A stretch of 45,306 bases of DNA. Origin: a virus. Shown here piece after piece: positions 41,488-45,306 of the stretch. The notes under the pieces are model-generated. The model ran no database searches. It was not told the DNA's origin and saw nothing but the letters and a program-made list of their open reading frames with translations. Every line of letters starts with the position of its first letter. The stretch's first letter is position 1. Made by a program: the position numbers and the translations under genes. The stretch lies in IMG/VR virus record IMGVR_UViG_3300032304_000682, positions 1 to 45,306 of that record. One strand, given 5' to 3'.

Positions 41488-42582
41488 ATGATTAAACATG
41501 TATTAATATCAACCATGCTCGGCATTGTATTAGCCGGCGGTGCCATAGCATCGGATGCACCAACCACATTACTAAGCTCAGGAACCATAAGCCCTTATGT
41601 AGCTCAACGTAATGGACTATTCATGGCCGCAGATTTTCTTGCGGCAGTGCCCGGCAACACACGATTTGAAATCAGCACACAGCCCTGGATGGATACCACA
41701 AACAATACCGTGGTCGTTGCAAAGATGCCATATGTGAGTGGCACCAAATATGCCAAAGACTATGCAAAAGAAGGCAGTGTGTTTGCCATTACCGAAGATG
41801 CCAAGTATCGTTATTTTGTAGGCAATGGCCTACCAAACACTGCCATGGGCGACTTTCCTGTACAACCTGGCACTCCTGCTTACAAGTATTACCAGGCCGC
41901 CCCGGGCGGACATGATTTTAGAACAGGCTTTCCCGGTCATGACTATTCCAGTGCCGCAGCCATTGGCGTCAGTCCGTATGAGTTGAATATCCAACTGCCT
42001 AAAGTCCCCAAGTTAAGTGCCAAGCCCAATCCCATTGCCGCATTGCCAATTGGCGTCACACTCACAGGCACAGTATGGCACGCTGAGATTGCCAACGCCA
42101 GTGCCACAGCCTGGTATCCACCTGCTTCGATCTTGCCTGTTGACCAATGCTGGGGTCATCCTTATGCTCAACAGTATCACTTGCATGGGTATAGCTGGAA
42201 GTGCTTTCCCAATCAAGGAACCGAAGGCCACTCACCACTATTTGGCTATGCTCTAGACGGCTTTGGTATCTATGGTCCCCGAGGTGATGATGGCAAAATG
42301 GTCACCAATGCAGAACTGGACGAATGTCATGGACACACCCATCCAGTCATGTGGGATGGCAAGATGCAGAATATCTATCACTATCACTTGAACCGTGAAT
42401 TTCCCTATGCTGTTGGTTGCTTCAGAGGCGAAGTCAACTATGATCAAGCCCTAGGGTCGGCTGATTTAAGGGCACACAACAAACCACATGGAGCGCCAGG
42501 CAAAGGACACGACCACAAACATAATAAGAAGAGTGACAAACTGCCTGGTATTATTGCGGTACCCATTGGAGCTTTCCAATAA
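41488..42582 (+). CDS. Secreted YHYH-domain protein
   Basis: The start at 41488 is supported by AAGGAAA; a longer frame from 41434 overlaps nrdA. The N-terminus (MIKHVLISTMLGIVLAGGAIA) is a typical signal peptide, cleaved near residue 21. The YHYH motif lies at 297-300 (IYHYHLNREFPYAVGC), preceded by LDGFGIYG and CHGHTHPV, all hallmarks of the YHYH protein family. Length 364. Probably exported to the periplasm or outside. Function unknown in the family; GC looks higher than in nrdA. It sits 10 nt after nrdA, an odd place for a secreted protein. Confidence 0.8.
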   Translation: MIKHVLISTMLGIVLAGGAIASDAPTTLLSSGTISPYVAQRNGLFMAADFLAAVPGNTRFEISTQPWMDTTNNTVVVAKMPYVSGTKYAKDYAKEGSVFAITEDAKYRYFVGNGLPNTAMGDFPVQPGTPAYKYYQAAPGGHDFRTGFPGHDYSSAAAIGVSPYELNIQLPKVPKLSAKPNPIAALPIGVTLTGTVWHAEIANASATAWYPPASILPVDQCWGHPYAQQYHLHGYSWKCFPNQGTEGHSPLFGYALDGFGIYGPRGDDGKMVTNAELDECHGHTHPVMWDGKMQNIYHYHLNREFPYAVGCFRGEVNYDQALGSADLRAHNKPHGAPGKGHDHKHNKKSDKLPGIIAVPIGAFQ

Positions 42583-42598
42583 TGTTAGAAACCACACA

Positions 42599-43702
42599 AT
42601 GCAATATACCAAATTAAAAGAATTCTCAGTGGTCTACACAGATCGAAGTTTGAATCACATGAGTGACGAATTTGTAGACATCATGAAAGACATCAGCCGA
42701 GTATTGAAAACTGCCTATACGGCAGATTCAGCAGTGATTGTTCCAGGCTCTGGTACTTTTGGTATGGAAGCAGTGGCCAGACAGTTTGCCAATGACAAAG
42801 ACATCTTGATCATACGCAACGGTTGGTTTAGTTATCGTTGGACACAGATATTTGACATGGCCGGTATTGCCCGGTCAGTGCATGTGATCACAGGTCATCA
42901 AGTTGTGGATTCTCGTGAAGGCAAATATGCACCACCCGATTCCTTGGAAGTTGCTGACTACATACGAGACAATCAACCAGAAGTTGTATTTGCTCCTCAT
43001 GTAGAAACTAGTGCTGGTATAATCCTGCCCGATAACTATCTAGCTGAAATAGGACAAGCATGTCGTGACGTTGGCGCATTATTTGTACTAGATTGTATTG
43101 CCAGCGGAGCTGCATGGGTTGATATGAAGTCTTTAAATATTGATGTGGTAATTACAGCACCACAGAAGGGGTGGTCTAGTGCTCCATGTTGTGCATTGAT
43201 TGCCATGAGCGCACTTGCCAGACAAGTGCTCAATACCACTAAGAGTACCAGCTATAGCATGGATGTTCTTAAATGGACACAGGTCATGGAGACTTATGAA
43301 AAAAGTTCTTTTATCTATCATACCACAATGCCAACTAACGCATTAAAAGAACTACGTGGCACCATGTTGGAAACAGAAAGCCTGGGGTTTGATGATCTTA
43401 AAAGTCGTCAGTATGATCTAGGAACACAGGTGCGTGACTTATTGGTTGAATACGGATATCCTAGTGTGGCCAATTATGGCTATCATGCACCTGGAGTAGT
43501 AGTTTGTTATACCATAGACAAAGATATTCAAAACTCTACAAAATTTAGGGCACTAGGATATCAAACCGCAGCAGGAGTGCCCTTACAACTGGGCGAACGT
43601 GAGGATTTTCAAACATTCCGCATTGGGCTGTTTGGAATAGATAAATTAATGAACATTGATTTAACAGTATTAACATTAAAAGAGGCATTAGACCAATTAT
43701 GA
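42599..43702 (+). CDS. Class V aminotransferase (alanine-glyoxylate aminotransferase-like)
   Basis: PLP-dependent transaminase. K190 in TAPQKGWS is the likely Schiff-base lysine, D165 in FVLDCIAS the likely pyridine-nitrogen partner, and GSGTFGMEAVA the phosphate-binding loop. Length 367 fits the AGXT/SGAT family. ATG at 42599 is chosen because it is the first start after the YHYH stop; the longer frame to 42488 has no support. It overlaps nrdB by 4 nt, tying amino-group metabolism to the dNTP operon. Substrate is inferred from family only. Confidence 0.8.
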   Translation: MQYTKLKEFSVVYTDRSLNHMSDEFVDIMKDISRVLKTAYTADSAVIVPGSGTFGMEAVARQFANDKDILIIRNGWFSYRWTQIFDMAGIARSVHVITGHQVVDSREGKYAPPDSLEVADYIRDNQPEVVFAPHVETSAGIILPDNYLAEIGQACRDVGALFVLDCIASGAAWVDMKSLNIDVVITAPQKGWSSAPCCALIAMSALARQVLNTTKSTSYSMDVLKWTQVMETYEKSSFIYHTTMPTNALKELRGTMLETESLGFDDLKSRQYDLGTQVRDLLVEYGYPSVANYGYHAPGVVVCYTIDKDIQNSTKFRALGYQTAAGVPLQLGEREDFQTFRIGLFGIDKLMNIDLTVLTLKEALDQL

Positions 43703-44799
43703 GCAAAGAACAATACAACTTAAAAACAAAAACAGATTACCTACATCGCAAAATGTTTCTTGATCCAGCGGGTCCTGTGACCATACAGAGATTTGAGGAA
43801 GTCAAATATTCGAAGCTAACAAAGTTTGAAGCTGAAGCACGTGGATTCTTTTGGGTACCAGAAGAAGTAAGTCTTACCAAAGACGCTAACGATTTTAAAG
43901 AAGCCACAGACACAGTGCGTCATATCTTCACCAGCAACTTGCTACGTCAAACAGCATTAGATAGTTTACAAGGTCGCGGACCCACTCAGGTGTTTACGCC
44001 CGTATGTAGTATTCCTGAGCTTGAATCCTTGATGTTTAACTGGGGATTCTTTGAAACAAATATTCACAGTCGCAGTTATAGTCACATTATTCGTAACATT
44101 TACAACGTGCCTAAAGATGCGTTCAATACAATTCATGATACTAAAGAAATTATTGACATGGCGTCAAGCGTAGGCAACTACTACGAAGCACTACACTTAG
44201 TTAATTGTCGTAAAGAGTTAGGCGAAACAGTCACTGAAAAAGAACACATCCGGGCTATTTGGATGGCTTTGCATGCCAGTTATGCGCTAGAAGCATTCCG
44301 CTTTATGGTAAGTTTTGCCACCAGTTTGGCCATGGTTGAGAATCGTATCTTTATTGGTAACGGCAACATTATCAGTTTGATCTTGCAAGATGAAATTTTA
44401 CATAAAGATTGGACTGCTTGGATGATCAATCAGGTATGTAAAGAAGATCCACGATTTGCTGAAGCCCGTGCCGAATGTGAAACTGAAGTATATGCATTGT
44501 ATCAGGATGTGATCCGCGAAGAAAAACAGTGGGCAGACTACTTGTTTAACAAAGGACCTGTTATTGGACTTAACGCCAACATTCTAAAAGACTTTGTAGA
44601 CTATACCGCAGTAGGCGCATTGAAAGAAGTGGGCATCAAATACCAAACTCCGGCTCCTAAAACCACACCTATACCGTGGTTTAATAAACACGTAAATACC
44701 AGCAACAAACAAACAGCACTACAGGAGTCAGAATCAACTAACTATGTTATTGGTGTAATGAGTGATACACTTGACTACGACCAGTTGCCTAGTTTATAA
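43699..44799 (+). CDS. nrdB: Ribonucleoside-diphosphate reductase beta subunit (class Ia)
   Basis: Holds the diiron-tyrosyl radical centre that starts NrdA catalysis. The tyrosine is in IHSRSYSHIIRN, the same setting as Y122 of E. coli NrdB, and iron ligands E/H are in the same segment and in a later EILHKDWT block. 366 residues (E. coli 376). Separated from nrdA by the YHYH and aminotransferase genes, yet in the same operon. Confidence 0.95.
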   Translation: MSKEQYNLKTKTDYLHRKMFLDPAGPVTIQRFEEVKYSKLTKFEAEARGFFWVPEEVSLTKDANDFKEATDTVRHIFTSNLLRQTALDSLQGRGPTQVFTPVCSIPELESLMFNWGFFETNIHSRSYSHIIRNIYNVPKDAFNTIHDTKEIIDMASSVGNYYEALHLVNCRKELGETVTEKEHIRAIWMALHASYALEAFRFMVSFATSLAMVENRIFIGNGNIISLILQDEILHKDWTAWMINQVCKEDPRFAEARAECETEVYALYQDVIREEKQWADYLFNKGPVIGLNANILKDFVDYTAVGALKEVGIKYQTPAPKTTPIPWFNKHVNTSNKQTALQESESTNYVIGVMSDTLDYDQLPSL

Positions 44800-44817
44800 T
44801 AATAAAAAGGAAAAATT

Positions 44818-45042
44818 ATGAAAGCAGTTGTATGGAGTAAAGATGCCTGTCCATTTTGTGTTCAAGCAAAAGCATTGTTAGAATTACGTGGTGTTGAATT
44901 TGAAGAACGTAATGTGAGTAAAGATTGGACCCGAGAGCAGTTGTTAGAAGCAGTACCCAACGCCCGCACGTTACCGCAGATCTTTTTAGATGGTCAGCAC
45001 ATTGGCGGATTTACTGATTTACGAAGTCATTTACGAGGATAA
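44818..45042 (+). CDS. Glutaredoxin
   Basis: 74 residues; the active site is CPFC (residues 11-14) and TLPQIFLDG, with its cis-proline, plus GGFTDL follow the glutaredoxin pattern. It probably supplies electrons to the phage NrdA through its C-terminal CEAC. A good ribosome binding site (AAAAAGGA) precedes the ATG, 18 nt after nrdB. Confidence 0.92.
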   Translation: MKAVVWSKDACPFCVQAKALLELRGVEFEERNVSKDWTREQLLEAVPNARTLPQIFLDGQHIGGFTDLRSHLRG

Positions 45043-45043
45043 C

Positions 45044-45306
45044 ATGAAAGTAGAATTAGATCAAGTTTATACATTTAAAATTGCAAACGGTGATGAAATC
45101 GTAGCAAGAATCACTGCAGAAGATGATACAACCTATACTGTAGCTAAACCATTAACAGTAGTACCGGGTCCCCAGGGTATCAACATGATGAATAGTTTGT
45201 TTACAGCAGATCCTGACAAAAATGTCTCTATAAATAAACAACAAGTATCAATTATTGCACCTAGCCGTGAAGAAGTATGCGATAGTTACTTAGAAGCCAC
45301 CACTGG
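45044..45306 (+). CDS. Small phage protein, cut by the window end
   Basis: ATG at 45044 lies 1 nt after the glutaredoxin stop, with GAGGA upstream. The 87 visible residues (VYTFKIANGDEIVARITAE, then a beta-rich pattern with VVPGPQGINMMNSLF) resemble a small SH3- or Sm-like beta barrel conserved in T4-like marine phages, as far as I recall. The 3' end is missing, so length and function are unknown. Confidence 0.65.
   Translation, partial: MKVELDQVYTFKIANGDEIVARITAEDDTTYTVAKPLTVVPGPQGINMMNSLFTADPDKNVSINKQQVSIIAPSREEVCDSYLEATT
45229..45236 (+). promoter_or_regulatory. Possible late promoter TATAAATA inside the last gene
   Basis: An exact TATAAATA match within a coding region. It would serve a gene beyond the window; chance cannot be excluded in AT-rich DNA. 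Confidence 0.35.

Noticed and set aside
42488-42598. Longer reading of the aminotransferase starting inside the YHYH gene
   Set aside because: The extra 37 residues are basic and unlike aminotransferases and overlap a real coding end; the ATG at 42599 suits the family.
1-45306. tRNA genes, CRISPR arrays, insertion sequences and att sites
   Set aside because: Gaps between genes are short (at most about 160 nt) and I saw no cloverleaf, spaced repeats, transposase or terminal repeats.

Overview
The window looks like part of the genome of a large T4-like (tevenvirus-type) tailed phage, probably infecting an aquatic bacterium. The T4 replication and recombination core is recognisable: gp32 ssDNA-binding protein, UvsX and UvsY, UvsW helicase, gp61 primase overlapping gp41 helicase, and class Ia ribonucleotide reductase NrdA/NrdB with a glutaredoxin. 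TAAATA boxes that resemble the T4 late promoter TATAAATA stand before many structural and cargo genes. Genes are tightly packed, often overlapping by 1-17 nt. I saw no tRNA or rRNA gene, no CRISPR array and no transposase. The host cannot be fixed from sequence alone.

Layout. 1-1179: end-truncated glycine-zipper protein. 1180-2322: gp32 with a repeat-bearing leader. 2326-5534: cargo block (sulfotransferase-like, two radical SAM enzymes, an SDR). 5537-7295: uvsX, a small acidic gene, uvsY. 7292-15391: glycan island with methyltransferases, a nucleotidylyltransferase-cupin fusion and at least seven glycosyltransferase-like genes, switching strand several times. 15419-17435: a beta-rich virion-type protein, a tiny membrane protein and an AAA+ ATPase. 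17559-23378: radical SAM enzyme, uvsW, SGNH hydrolase-like gene, three phage genes of uncertain role, a miniature DnaE-like protein and a conserved small gene. 23439-26977: putative virion protein, primase, helicase. 26974-29119: two convergent radical SAM genes. 29206-35625: late, probably structural block, including a polymerase-beta nucleotidyltransferase joined to a ligase-like domain. 35681-37078: IscU, IscA-like protein and a PD-(D/E)XK exonuclease. 37116-39121: beta-helix tail spike and a small gene. 39156-45042: nrdA, secreted YHYH protein, class V aminotransferase, nrdB, glutaredoxin. 45044-45306: start of a gene that runs off the window.

How the genes may work together. Five radical SAM enzymes share an N-terminal cysteine-rich (twitch/SPASM-like) domain placed before the radical SAM core, so each probably needs two [4Fe-4S] clusters. 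The same window carries IscU and an IscA-like protein, which could help supply clusters. With the sulfotransferase, SDR, SGNH hydrolase, methyltransferases and glycosyltransferases, this suggests a phage programme for modifying a glycan or peptide. The target is not visible in the window.

Two other signals stand out. A 192-residue protein appears to retain the three catalytic aspartates and several other blocks of bacterial DNA polymerase III alpha (DnaE). Also, ten genes have a start codon only 5-9 nt after a promoter -10 or late box and no Shine-Dalgarno sequence, which predicts leaderless mRNAs under both early-type and late-type promoters.
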